64,000 bases of DNA, taken from IMG/VR virus record IMGVR_UViG_3300033149_004104, positions 1-64,000 of that record; one strand, given 5' to 3'. The DNA comes from a virus. Below the pieces are notes generated by a model. The model saw nothing but the letters and a program-made list of their open reading frames with translations, made no database searches and had not been told where the DNA came from. A program made the translations under genes and the position numbers. Below, piece after piece: positions 53,459 through 61,870 of this stretch (the first letter of the stretch is position 1; each line of letters begins with the position of its first letter).

Positions 53459-53959
53459 ATGAAAAAATTTTTATCATTTTTAATGATTTTATATATCTCA
53501 TTAAATCATCTTACAGCCGAAGAAGTAAAAATAGACCATCCCAACCCTAATAAAGACCCAATTGTTCTTATTGTCCCCGATACTTACGAGGAGCTTAAAG
53601 AAGCCTATATAGAGATGGCAAAATTGTATCTTGGGGAACGATACGATTTGGAACAGTGCTTATCGGATCAAGAAAAACTTTTTAAAAATTATGATAAAAT
53701 AAAAGAAGAGGTTATTACTCCTCTTATGGATCAACTTAAAAAGAATGAAAAAGCTATTAAAGATATAGCAAATAAAAAAGTAAAAATTGAACCATTTCAA
53801 TTCGGTATATTTCTTCAAACAGGGATAGAACTTAAAAATGAAACAATTATCCATACATTCTACGGAATGCCGTACATACAATTATTTCAAACAATAAATG
53901 TAGGGGTATTTATTGGATATCCTTTACAGTTAGGAATTGGAGCGGGGGTACAATTTTAG
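53459..53959 (+). CDS. Secreted/envelope protein with signal peptide
   Basis: 166 residues. A signal peptide K-K-F-L-S-F-L-M-I-L-Y-I-S-L ends with a plausible cleavage after L-T-A near residue 20. There is no lipobox cysteine. Helical middle, then alternating hydrophobic strands near the C-terminus (F-G-I-F-L-Q-T-G-I; V-G-V-F-I-G-Y-P-L) ending G-V-Q-F, an outer-membrane-like C-terminal phenylalanine. It may insert in or approach the outer membrane of a Gram-negative host, alone or with the preceding membrane protein. Confidence 0.6.
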   Translation: MKKFLSFLMILYISLNHLTAEEVKIDHPNPNKDPIVLIVPDTYEELKEAYIEMAKLYLGERYDLEQCLSDQEKLFKNYDKIKEEVITPLMDQLKKNEKAIKDIANKKVKIEPFQFGIFLQTGIELKNETIIHTFYGMPYIQLFQTINVGVFIGYPLQLGIGAGVQF

Positions 53960-54196
53960 ATGATTAAGATATTTTCAAAGTATGAAAAATTAAAGGAAAT
54001 ACTTAGTAGATATAATGTCAAAGATTGGAATCGAGTACAGATGCAAATATGGCTTAAATTAGTACAAGATAACATAGTAGAAATGGACGATATGAATAAA
54101 CTATTCATGTTTGGTCAAATATTTAGTGATTATTTTGATAAATATGGAAAAATAATTCCTTATGATCTAGTAAAGAAAAAATTATCAGAGGTATAA
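53960..54196 (+). CDS. Small hypothetical protein
   Basis: 78 residues, ATG immediately after the previous stop, no separate promoter seen. Starts M-I-K-I-F-S-K-Y-E-K-L, like the GTW type A proteins over the first five residues; otherwise helical. No family recognised. Confidence 0.58.
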   Translation: MIKIFSKYEKLKEILSRYNVKDWNRVQMQIWLKLVQDNIVEMDDMNKLFMFGQIFSDYFDKYGKIIPYDLVKKKLSEV

Positions 54197-54200
54197 AATT

Positions 54201-54755
54201 GTGGCTATAACCAGGGGATTCAGAACAGATAGTAGTGGAGTATTTATAACGATGACTTGGGCACATGTACTTGCACATAAAGGGGAGGTATTTGAAGTAA
54301 ATGATTATGATGTAGATGTAGACATAGCAGGGCCTAAATACTGGCATTTCAAAACAGCAGATGACGATGAAAATGCGGTTCATTTTCGATATGATGTAAC
54401 TTGTAATGGTGGTGCAATGATAGAGGTCTTTGAAGACTCCACGCTTTCAAACGACGGCACTTCTCTTACTATATTTAACATGAATAGGCAATCTACTAAA
54501 ACTTCCAGTCTTCTGACTGCATATTATGATCCTGCTGTTAGCAGTGACGGAACAAGACTTACTGTTCATGAAATTGGCAGTACGGGAGGCGGGAGCCGTT
54601 TTGCAGGTACAGTACCTGGGTTTCTAGGCGCACTAGAATTTATTCTTAAATCCAATACCTCGTATTTAATAAAGGTAACAGTACGACAAGACGACTCGAC
54701 TGTGGGCATGAATGTATTCTTTTATGAATATAACTATACAGACTTAACTTCATAA
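54201..54755 (+). CDS. Virion-type beta-sandwich protein
   Basis: 184 residues from GTG 54201. All-beta, acidic and threonine-rich: W-A-H-V-L-A-H-K-G-E-V-F near 20, E-D-S-T-L-S-N-D-G-T and N-M-N-R-Q-S-T-K in the middle, F-I-L-K-S-N-T-S-Y-L-I-K-V-T near the end. This pattern recurs in small virion proteins of several tailed phages, from memory, and suits a decoration or fibre-type protein. Base composition is richer in G/C than its neighbours, as in the capsid gene. Confidence 0.65.
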   Translation: MAITRGFRTDSSGVFITMTWAHVLAHKGEVFEVNDYDVDVDIAGPKYWHFKTADDDENAVHFRYDVTCNGGAMIEVFEDSTLSNDGTSLTIFNMNRQSTKTSSLLTAYYDPAVSSDGTRLTVHEIGSTGGGSRFAGTVPGFLGALEFILKSNTSYLIKVTVRQDDSTVGMNVFFYEYNYTDLTS

Positions 54756-54770
54756 TTACTAATATAATAT
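54756..54770 (+). promoter_or_regulatory. Late-promoter motif overlapping a start codon
   Basis: TTACTAATATAATAT, whose last two bases are the A and T of ATG 54769. No ribosome site can lie on an mRNA begun here. Confidence 0.6.
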
Positions 54771-55473
54771 GGCAGTAGTATCATCATATTACTCTGATAA
54801 AAATTTTCTGAATATAGCATACGCAATTGATCTTTCTCTAATAAGCCATTTCTCATCTATGTTATTTAATAATGATGTTAACAGGGTACAGTATTCTAGC
54901 AATGCATACGCCATGAGAAAAAGAAGCGATAATAATAATGGGCGACTAGATTTACCGTTTTTAAATTTCAAAGCTGTTAGCTATGAACCAGGAGAAAGAG
55001 CTTGGTGGAATGCCTCTGCATATACAAAAGGCGTTTATATACCCGAATTATCACAAAAAATAAAAATGGCGCCTGTAACAATTGGATATGAAGCATCTAT
55101 TTGGCTACATAAAGATAGTGATTTACGATACGCCTTTAGTGAACTTATCTTTGATGCAGATAATAAAACAATTTTAAATGTTCAACAGGCGACATATATA
55201 GATATTAATGGACAAACAGTATCTCTTCCTACAGTATTAAATTATACAGGGCTTGATTTTGAACCCGAGTACAATGAACAAGACTGGTTAGAACGGAATA
55301 ATATTCACAGTGCTAGTTTAGATTTTGAGATAGGTACATTTGCTATAAAATCAAATGATAATATATGTATCCCCGAGAGAGTATTGTTTAACTTTGCTAA
55401 TACTAAGGATATGAAAAATTATACTTACGATGAAGTATATAACTTTTTAGTTGAAGATTTAAATAGCAAATGA
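54769..55473 (+). CDS. Virion protein upstream of tail sheath
   Basis: 234 residues, with beta-rich and aromatic segments (R-A-W-W-N-A-S-A-Y near 78, Y-E-A-S-I-W-L-H near 108). Genes at this position usually encode neck or tail-completion proteins; I cannot say which. The start codon abuts the promoter-like motif, suggesting leaderless expression. Confidence 0.65.
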   Translation: MAVVSSYYSDKNFLNIAYAIDLSLISHFSSMLFNNDVNRVQYSSNAYAMRKRSDNNNGRLDLPFLNFKAVSYEPGERAWWNASAYTKGVYIPELSQKIKMAPVTIGYEASIWLHKDSDLRYAFSELIFDADNKTILNVQQATYIDINGQTVSLPTVLNYTGLDFEPEYNEQDWLERNNIHSASLDFEIGTFAIKSNDNICIPERVLFNFANTKDMKNYTYDEVYNFLVEDLNSK

Positions 55474-55493
55474 TTAACTTTTTAATAGTTCTT

Positions 55494-55507
55494 TTACTAA
55501 TATAATG
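55494..55507 (+). promoter_or_regulatory. Late-promoter motif for tail sheath
   Basis: TTACTAATATAATG, 32 nt before ATG 55540, with AAAAGGAG as ribosome site. TTCTTTT and AAAAGAA flank the motif as a 7-bp inverted repeat, of low complexity. Confidence 0.65.
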
Positions 55508-55539
55508 TAATATACGTGAAAAGAAAAGGAGACTAATAT

Positions 55540-57117
55540 ATGGCATTATCAAATAGCTGGAGATTAGATGTTCGTGAAATAGATAAATCTAGTACAGTAC
55601 GCCTTTCTGTGAATACAACGGGTGCAATGGTAATACGAGCATCAAAAGGGCCTACTAAACCCGTTTTTATAAATCCTAATAAAGAACAGAGAATTATTAA
55701 TCTTTTGGGTAAACCTTCGGTAAGTTATCCTGATGTACAAGAGGTAATAGAATATAATAAGGAAGCCCCGGTGTGGGTTTCAGCTCCCTATGCTGTAAGT
55801 GATACTTATGGGGGGGTATTAGTTTCTTCTACTGGAACAGCTCCATTAGAAAGCGGACTTACTGATTCTGACATAGAAAGCTATACTTTTTCTGAAAGTT
55901 CACAATATTTTGTTCTTCTTTCAAGAAGTCCTTATAAAACTGATGACCTTGCAGTACTTGTAACTCAAACAATATTAAGGGAAAACGAGGCTAATGAGTT
56001 AAAAGCATTTGAAATTGAACTTTATCAAAAAGATAAGGGCCTTTGGGATTTAAAAAAAGAGTATACGGTATGTTTAGATAGCGAGGGAGTAGACGGATTT
56101 GGTAGAGGAATATATATAGAAGATGTTCTAGAAAACGACGATTTTCTTAAAGTTATAGTAAATGAAAATTATGATACAACGTTGACATTTAATGACGATT
56201 CTGAGAAAGTCGAATTTGCTGGAGGCTCTAGGACAGATCCTACGATTGAAGAGTTGACTGATGGGTGGGATTATTTTAAAAAACCAAGGCAATATGAAGC
56301 AAATATTTTTATGGACTGTACAGCTGATGATGGTATTCCATCTATTTTTAATAATTTACGAAATAATTATCAAAAATATGCGCACTATATTATAAAACTC
56401 CCTATGAGCGAGAATGTATCCACGGCTATTTCTACTAAACAAGATTACGGAATAGATAACAGGGGATTATCGTTTTCTTGGAATCATGGTAAGGTTAAAA
56501 ACTTTTATGGCGGATCCTCCTTTTGGACATCTCTTATAGGAAGAGTAGGTAGAAAATATGCTCAAATGGCGCCCATTTTTAATGGTGGAGCTCCTGCATG
56601 GATCGATGAGAATGGATATGGAGGTCAATTAGGCCCGGGAATAGAGGAAATGGAATTTGACCCTACTGAAACAGAATTGGAACAACTTGATGAGAATGGT
56701 ATTAATCCTATAATATTAGATCCGGGAGTTGGGGCTTTAATAGTATCACAGAGAACTGCCCAATCACCGACCAAACTTTCTGACACTTCTTGGATTGCTC
56801 ATAGCAGATTGTTCGATTTTATACTTAAGAATATAATAGAACAAGTTCTAGTACAACAAATTGTGAAACTTAATGATACACAACATAGGCAAATGGCTAA
56901 ATCTAAAGGCAACACAATTATGGCTTCTATAGCTGCTGAAAATCTAATATCTGATTATGCTATAATTTGTGATGAAACCAATAACACTGATGAAATGTTA
57001 GCGCAAAGATATTTTGTATATGATGTAATTCTTAAAGTAACTCCCTATTCAGAGCAGATAAGGTTTAACTTTGTTAACATAGGACAAACTGTAGAGGTAA
57101 GTGAGTTTGTGGGGTAA
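55540..57117 (+). CDS. Tail sheath protein
   Basis: 525 residues. The N-terminus (S-S-T-V-R-L-S-V-N-T-T-G-A-M-V-I-R-A-S-K) is followed by G-P-T-K-P-V and a P-V-W-V-S-A-P segment near 77. The C-terminal domain has G-V-G-A-L-I-V-S-Q-R-T-A near 400, the D-T-S-W-I-A-H-S-R-L-F motif and a final strand N-F-V-N-I-G-Q-T-V-E-V. Together with the tube gene directly downstream this marks a contractile tail. The sheath polymer wraps the tube and drives injection. Confidence 0.88.
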   Translation: MALSNSWRLDVREIDKSSTVRLSVNTTGAMVIRASKGPTKPVFINPNKEQRIINLLGKPSVSYPDVQEVIEYNKEAPVWVSAPYAVSDTYGGVLVSSTGTAPLESGLTDSDIESYTFSESSQYFVLLSRSPYKTDDLAVLVTQTILRENEANELKAFEIELYQKDKGLWDLKKEYTVCLDSEGVDGFGRGIYIEDVLENDDFLKVIVNENYDTTLTFNDDSEKVEFAGGSRTDPTIEELTDGWDYFKKPRQYEANIFMDCTADDGIPSIFNNLRNNYQKYAHYIIKLPMSENVSTAISTKQDYGIDNRGLSFSWNHGKVKNFYGGSSFWTSLIGRVGRKYAQMAPIFNGGAPAWIDENGYGGQLGPGIEEMEFDPTETELEQLDENGINPIILDPGVGALIVSQRTAQSPTKLSDTSWIAHSRLFDFILKNIIEQVLVQQIVKLNDTQHRQMAKSKGNTIMASIAAENLISDYAIICDETNNTDEMLAQRYFVYDVILKVTPYSEQIRFNFVNIGQTVEVSEFVG

Positions 57118-57123
57118 AATTTC

Positions 57124-57134
57124 TACTAATATAA
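57124..57134 (+). promoter_or_regulatory. Late-promoter motif for tail tube
   Basis: TACTAATATAA, just before GAAAGGAG and 21 nt before ATG 57156. AATTTCT and AGAAATT flank it as a 7-bp inverted repeat. Confidence 0.6.
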
Positions 57135-57155
57135 AAGAAAGGAGATTTAGAAATT

Positions 57156-57674
57156 ATGAGTATAGAACAGCTATATGATTTAGGAGATGATGCTTTACAG
57201 AATTTATTTGAAATGACAATAGCTCCTACTCAATATCTATCAGAACTAGCACCTACTTTATTACGTGTTCAAAATTTAACTATCCCTGCTAGTGGTGCAA
57301 ATAAATATGAAGTTCATTACAAAACGGTAATGATAGAGAAAATAGGAGGTAAGCCTGATTCTCCTAAAGAGTTTACTTTTGATATACGAATCGACAGAAA
57401 TTACTTGGTATATAAAGGTCTTGTTGCTTGGAAGAATGCGGTTAGTAATACTAAGACAGGTGTTATGATGCCAGATACCGGTGGGTTAAGAGTCCCTATA
57501 ACAGTATATCCTGTGACCCCTGAAGGTGATAAAATTACAGGTTTTGGAGAATGGTTATTTGAAGGGTGTTGCCCCACTAATATAAGTGATATTGGATATG
57601 ATTATAGCTCGGGAGATCCCATTACGGTAACAGTTACTATGAGTTTTTTGGCCATGAATGATAACAATTTATAA
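57156..57674 (+). CDS. Tail tube protein
   Basis: 172 residues, the usual size for a T4 gp19-type tube monomer. Beta-rich with E-M-T-I-A-P-T-Q-Y, an F-T-F-D-I-R-I-D-R-N-Y-L-V-Y strand pair and G-C-C-P-T-N-I-S-D-I-G-Y near 136. It stacks as hexameric rings inside the sheath. Strong promoter and ribosome site; a terminator follows. Confidence 0.85.
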   Translation: MSIEQLYDLGDDALQNLFEMTIAPTQYLSELAPTLLRVQNLTIPASGANKYEVHYKTVMIEKIGGKPDSPKEFTFDIRIDRNYLVYKGLVAWKNAVSNTKTGVMMPDTGGLRVPITVYPVTPEGDKITGFGEWLFEGCCPTNISDIGYDYSSGDPITVTVTMSFLAMNDNNL

Positions 57675-57705
57675 TTTTTTAAAGCCTTTCCATATTTTAT
57701 TTTTT

Positions 57706-57730
57706 ATCCCTCTTTTTTGAGGGATTTTTT
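57706..57730 (+). terminator. Rho-independent terminator after tail tube
   Basis: ATCCCTC (57706-57712) pairs with GAGGGAT (57719-57725) across a 6-T loop, followed by T to 57730. Confidence 0.85.
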
Positions 57731-57751
57731 ATTCTCCAAGTAAATGAAAAA

Positions 57752-57766
57752 TTACTAATATAATAG
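57752..57766 (+). promoter_or_regulatory. Late-promoter motif abutting a start codon
   Basis: TTACTAATATAATAG ends 1 nt before ATG 57768, after the tail tube terminator. A transcript from it would be leaderless. Confidence 0.6.
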
Positions 57767-57767
57767 T

Positions 57768-58379
57768 ATGATTCTATTTAATAAATATCTAAGAAAACTT
57801 AGAGCACTCGACATTCAAAATCCTAATTTATGGGAATTCTATTTTACTGATAATCAAGATATTCAATTCAATGTGGTTAGTATGTCTTTACCTTTTAAAT
57901 CGTTAGAATTAGAAAAACATAATTCCGGATTACAGTATTACAGATCTTGTTCTTTAGAAGACTCCTTTTCTATTACTTTTAATGAAACCACCGACTTTGC
58001 TGTACTTTCTTATCTTAAAAGATGGTTTAATGAAATATACGATGAGGAAAATAGAGTTTTTAAAAGCGGTGATCATAATAAGATAGGAATAATGAATTTC
58101 AGTAAGCATGTGTTTTTTGACATTTTTAGCATTCTAGGCTTACCTGTTACACTTAAAGAACTAGAAAAAAATACTCTATCTGTTACATTTTATAATATGC
58201 TATTAGCATCTATTGATGCTATTGATTTATCTTACGATAATACATCTGGAGGATTTACAGTAAGTGCCGAATTTTCTTCTTCAGAAATTCAATTTGATTT
58301 CTCTAATATTAAACAACCGTTGTCTGCGGCTATAGAGTCTAGAATTTCTTCTGGATTATCAAGTATGAGATTAGAATAA
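57768..58379 (+). CDS. Second tube-like tail protein
   Basis: 203 residues with the plan of tube-fold proteins: W-E-F-Y-F-T-D near 24, V-V-S-M-S-L-P-F-K-S-L near 38, and a final sandwich strand F-T-V-S-A-E-F. It could be a tail-tube initiator or terminator on the baseplate or neck side (gp48/gp54/gp3-type roles) rather than the main tube protein. Start has no Shine-Dalgarno. Confidence 0.62.
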   Translation: MILFNKYLRKLRALDIQNPNLWEFYFTDNQDIQFNVVSMSLPFKSLELEKHNSGLQYYRSCSLEDSFSITFNETTDFAVLSYLKRWFNEIYDEENRVFKSGDHNKIGIMNFSKHVFFDIFSILGLPVTLKELEKNTLSVTFYNMLLASIDAIDLSYDNTSGGFTVSAEFSSSEIQFDFSNIKQPLSAAIESRISSGLSSMRLE

Positions 58380-58393
58380 GGAGATTATAAACC

Positions 58394-59434
58394 ATGAGTG
58401 ATGAAGTAAAGGATTTCTTTGTTAACGATGAAGAGAATAAACAGCAAGAGATACAAAAAAGTAAGAAAAAAGATCAAAGATCAGACATCGTACCTAATGA
58501 CTATATAAAAGTAAAATTAAGTACCTGTGGAAAACTTTCAGCTCCACCCATTGTTCATGTCAGAGACTATAGCGGGGAGGAGGCTTTTAAGCTTTCGTTG
58601 ATGAATGATGATAATATGGTAGAAACTATTATTGATGTAATAAATAATCTTCTATATGAAGATTTTGATGCTGGGAAATTTCACGAGAGGGAAGTAGAAG
58701 AAATTTTACTTAATATTCATGCCAACTTTTGGGATTCTACCATAAGCTATAATTATGAACCTACTGAGGAGGAGTTAAACGAATTAAAAGAAAGTGATAG
58801 TGAAAAATTAAAGAAAATCCAAAATAGCAATGAGCCCTTAAAAGTAGCTATTCCTATAACTAATATCGAAACTAAACCGTTGCCCGATAATTTCAGTGAG
58901 CCTATTTCTATAAAAGATAAGAATATAAAAGTTCAATTTATACTTCCTAGAATTGAACATATTCTTGAAACCAGCAAATATCTGCAGACAAAATTTGCCC
59001 AGGAAGATCAAAAATTTGCTACTTTAAAACAAATAATAAGCCATAATGATAGAATGAAAAGAGAGAGAAAATTTAATGAAATAGAATACATTTCAGAAGA
59101 TAAAATGCAAGAATATAATAATTATCAAATTAGAAGAACTAGAGAATATATATTAATACAGCAATCGCTACTGATTAAAAAAATTAATAATCAAAAATTA
59201 ATAACAATAAATGAAAAAAGAAAGGCGTATGAACGAATACCTCAGAGATTATGGGATGTCCTGGGAAATATACTAAATAAAGACCTGTTTTTTGGCGTAC
59301 AAAGAGAAGTAAAAGTCAAATCTCCATTAACTAACAAAAAAGTTACTAGGAGGTTTCAATTTCGATTATTGGATTTTATACCGACCCTGGAGTTACAGGA
59401 CACTTCAGGATATACTATTTCATTTGGGGAATAG
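58394..59434 (+). CDS. Tail/baseplate assembly chaperone-like protein
   Basis: 346 residues, highly charged, starting M-S-D-E-V-K-D-F-F. The position between tube and tape-measure genes is where tail assembly chaperones are encoded. An alternative is a baseplate hub assembly factor. The frame stops at TAG 59432-59434, right after T-T-T-G-G-G-G-A-A. A short conserved-looking extension is open in the +1/-2 frame, so a frameshifted longer product is likely, as is usual for this gene class. Confidence 0.65.
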   Translation: MSDEVKDFFVNDEENKQQEIQKSKKKDQRSDIVPNDYIKVKLSTCGKLSAPPIVHVRDYSGEEAFKLSLMNDDNMVETIIDVINNLLYEDFDAGKFHEREVEEILLNIHANFWDSTISYNYEPTEEELNELKESDSEKLKKIQNSNEPLKVAIPITNIETKPLPDNFSEPISIKDKNIKVQFILPRIEHILETSKYLQTKFAQEDQKFATLKQIISHNDRMKRERKFNEIEYISEDKMQEYNNYQIRRTREYILIQQSLLIKKINNQKLITINEKRKAYERIPQRLWDVLGNILNKDLFFGVQREVKVKSPLTNKKVTRRFQFRLLDFIPTLELQDTSGYTISFGE

Positions 59435-59558
59435 TAATTTCAGTGAAACATATTTTGATTATATGAGAATGCCAGCTCATATAATTAGAGACAGATTTAA
59501 GAAGTGGAAAAAATTAATGGAAAAACAAAACATAAATAATAAAAGGTTTTCCTTATGA
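59430..59558 (+). CDS. Frameshift extension of the tail chaperone-like gene
   Basis: After the run GGGG (59426-59429), the +1 frame continues without stop for 42 codons: N-S-N-F-S-E-T-Y-F-D-Y-M-R-M-P, then a basic amphipathic helix. It ends at TGA 59556-59558, overlapping the next ATG (A-T-G-A). No convincing ribosome site precedes an internal ATG (59463), so frameshifting is the simplest way to make it. Confidence 0.6.
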   Translation, partial: NSNFSETYFDYMRMPAHIIRDRFKKWKKLMEKQNINNKRFSL

Positions 59559-61870
59559 GTGATAGTATACCAATTTTAACAAGAAGAGAAGATACTCAAA
59601 ATTTAGGTACAGAGATAGAGAAGCATCTTTTTGATATATCAGATTCTTTAGGTAGAGTGAAGGAAAGATTTATACAGCAACAGGAGAGAACAGGAATTAT
59701 TGTAAAAAATGTTCTAGGCAATATAACAGATAACTTATTTAAAAAAAGAGAGAAAAAATATGAGATAGTGCCTCCGAATGAAGGACAACTTAAAAAAATG
59801 GGGGTCGAGGGCGCCAGTGCTGTATATTTAGGAGAAAAACTAGATGAAATAATAAAAGAAGATAAAAAAGAAGAAAGAAGAAAAGATGGAAAGGGACTTT
59901 TTACTGGTTTGGGTTTGGGGGCTACTGGGATAGGAGCAGTAGCGGCTAGATTATTTCCTAGTTTAATGAAAGTTCTCCCTTTAGCTGCAATTGCTGGAGG
60001 TATAATTTGGATGGTGGTTGATGGTATTAAAGCTTCAATAAAGGCTGAAGAATGGGGTGTTAGCAAAATATCCGCTATCCTTGGTGGTGTATTAGGAGGA
60101 ACGGGTAAAGGATTAGAAAATGCATTTAAAAATGCGGGGAAATTTGCATTGCTAGGCGCAGGTATAGGTACACTGATAGCCCCCGGATTAGGTACTATAG
60201 CTGGAGGGATTTTAGGCGCTGCTATAGGAGGGATTCTAGGTTTTATAGGTGGAGAAAAGATAGCTCAAAGCATTGAGAAAATAAAAGAAATAGGCGGCAA
60301 TGTGTGGGAAAAAGCTAAAGAAATACTCCCCACTCTAATTGATAATATATTTGGTGGCTTAATCGATAGAATTAAAGAAAAAATAGGTTCAATTAAGGAA
60401 ATATGGAAGGGCGACGACTCAATTGGAAGTAAAATAGGAGAAACCATAGGACATATTGTAACTTTTGTTCCCGGGGTTATATGGAAGTGGATCTTAGAAG
60501 ATATTTGGCCTCCTATATGGGAAAAAATAAATGAGTATAAAGATGAGCTTTTAGGAATAATTATTTCTCCTTTTACAGGAGCCTGGGAGGCAATTCTAGG
60601 ATGGAGGGAAAGATTTGGGAAAATTTGGAAAGACGAAGATAAAACTATTTGGACTAAAATAAAAGAAAGTGCTTTAAATTATATTTCATTTATTCCTCAA
60701 ATTTTAGGAGGGTTCTTTGGAGGATTGTTTACTTCAGTAAGAAATTTCTTTAAAAAAGTCTTTGGAAAAGAAGAAGACATAATGAGTGAAAAGGAACAAC
60801 GTGAAACTTCTAAGGAAACCGGTTCAATGATATTCGATTTATTTAAAATTATCACGGGTTTTTTAGGAGATATATTCAAAGGATTTCTTTCGGGTATAAG
60901 AAGCGGATTGGGATTAGATAAGGGCTGGTTCCAAGAAAAGATAATTAATCCCATAGTACAAACTATTGGGAACTTAATTTCTAAAGCTATAGAAATAAAG
61001 GAGAAAGCGGAAAAGTGGATAAAAGATCATATTACTGGGCCTATAGGTAATTTCTTCGGGGGAATAGGGAAAAGAATTTCAATTTTAATACATGGGGGAA
61101 CAATAGAAGGAGAAGAATATGAAGGAGTTGTTAACTGGGTAAAAACACGGTTTGCAGATCCCATAGTTAAATTTTTTAATAATTTAAAGGATAAAGTCGA
61201 TGAATATAAAACCAAGATATCAGACTGGGTAACTACGTATATTATTAACCCCGTGAAGAATTTTTTCAATATAATAGGTGAATTTTTAGCTAAGGCGCAA
61301 TTAACTGGTGCTAAGTTTGCCCATCCACTCCAGTTTGGTAAAATAGGAAGAAACATAGAACAACTCCTGGGGCTAGGTTTAACACATTCACAAATACTTA
61401 AATTAACAAGTGCAATAGAAGGCGATATACCCACATCGCTTAAACAAATTGTCTCTGAATTACAAAGGTGGTATGGTGTAGAGGCGAAGAGAAGCTACCT
61501 TCAAAGAAAATATGGAATAGAAGTAAAAGAAACAGAAAACGCTCAAGATGTTATTATTACTCCAGAAGGTAAGCTAATCAGAACTCATCCAGACGATACG
61601 CTTATAGCTACTAAAAATCCAGTAGTAAACGTCGATTCTGAATTTGATAAAGAAATTTCTAGTGATATTAGAAAATTGGAAAGAGAAACATCTTCTACAA
61701 TAATAGAACAAAATAATAAGATAATAGATTTGCTTTCCACAATAGCCGAAAGAACAATAGGAGAACAAAATAATAATGTATTGATTGATAGTAGAGGCGG
61801 AGTAGGCAGTGAATTTGATCCATTCTCTTCAATGCAAATTTTTAAAAAGGGGTTAGCTTATGGCGTATAG
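59555..61870 (+). CDS. Tape measure protein
   Basis: 771 residues. A charged N-terminal region (1-110) precedes a long hydrophobic Gly/Ala/Ile-rich stretch (about 115-240, e.g. I-G-A-V-A-A-R-L-F and G-G-I-L-G-A-A-I-G-G). Repeated amphipathic helices with W and I-G-N spacing follow (about 250-580), then a charged C-terminal domain. This is the profile of a tape measure that fills the tube and sets its length. Its ATG overlaps the frameshift extension, and its end overlaps the next gene by 11 bp. Confidence 0.8.
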   Translation: MSDSIPILTRREDTQNLGTEIEKHLFDISDSLGRVKERFIQQQERTGIIVKNVLGNITDNLFKKREKKYEIVPPNEGQLKKMGVEGASAVYLGEKLDEIIKEDKKEERRKDGKGLFTGLGLGATGIGAVAARLFPSLMKVLPLAAIAGGIIWMVVDGIKASIKAEEWGVSKISAILGGVLGGTGKGLENAFKNAGKFALLGAGIGTLIAPGLGTIAGGILGAAIGGILGFIGGEKIAQSIEKIKEIGGNVWEKAKEILPTLIDNIFGGLIDRIKEKIGSIKEIWKGDDSIGSKIGETIGHIVTFVPGVIWKWILEDIWPPIWEKINEYKDELLGIIISPFTGAWEAILGWRERFGKIWKDEDKTIWTKIKESALNYISFIPQILGGFFGGLFTSVRNFFKKVFGKEEDIMSEKEQRETSKETGSMIFDLFKIITGFLGDIFKGFLSGIRSGLGLDKGWFQEKIINPIVQTIGNLISKAIEIKEKAEKWIKDHITGPIGNFFGGIGKRISILIHGGTIEGEEYEGVVNWVKTRFADPIVKFFNNLKDKVDEYKTKISDWVTTYIINPVKNFFNIIGEFLAKAQLTGAKFAHPLQFGKIGRNIEQLLGLGLTHSQILKLTSAIEGDIPTSLKQIVSELQRWYGVEAKRSYLQRKYGIEVKETENAQDVIITPEGKLIRTHPDDTLIATKNPVVNVDSEFDKEISSDIRKLERETSSTIIEQNNKIIDLLSTIAERTIGEQNNNVLIDSRGGVGSEFDPFSSMQIFKKGLAYGV

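Noticed and set aside
57575-57595. CACTAATATAAG in the tail tube gene as a promoter
   Set aside because: It lacks the leading T-A, lies in coding sequence and is followed by a terminator, so it has nothing to transcribe.
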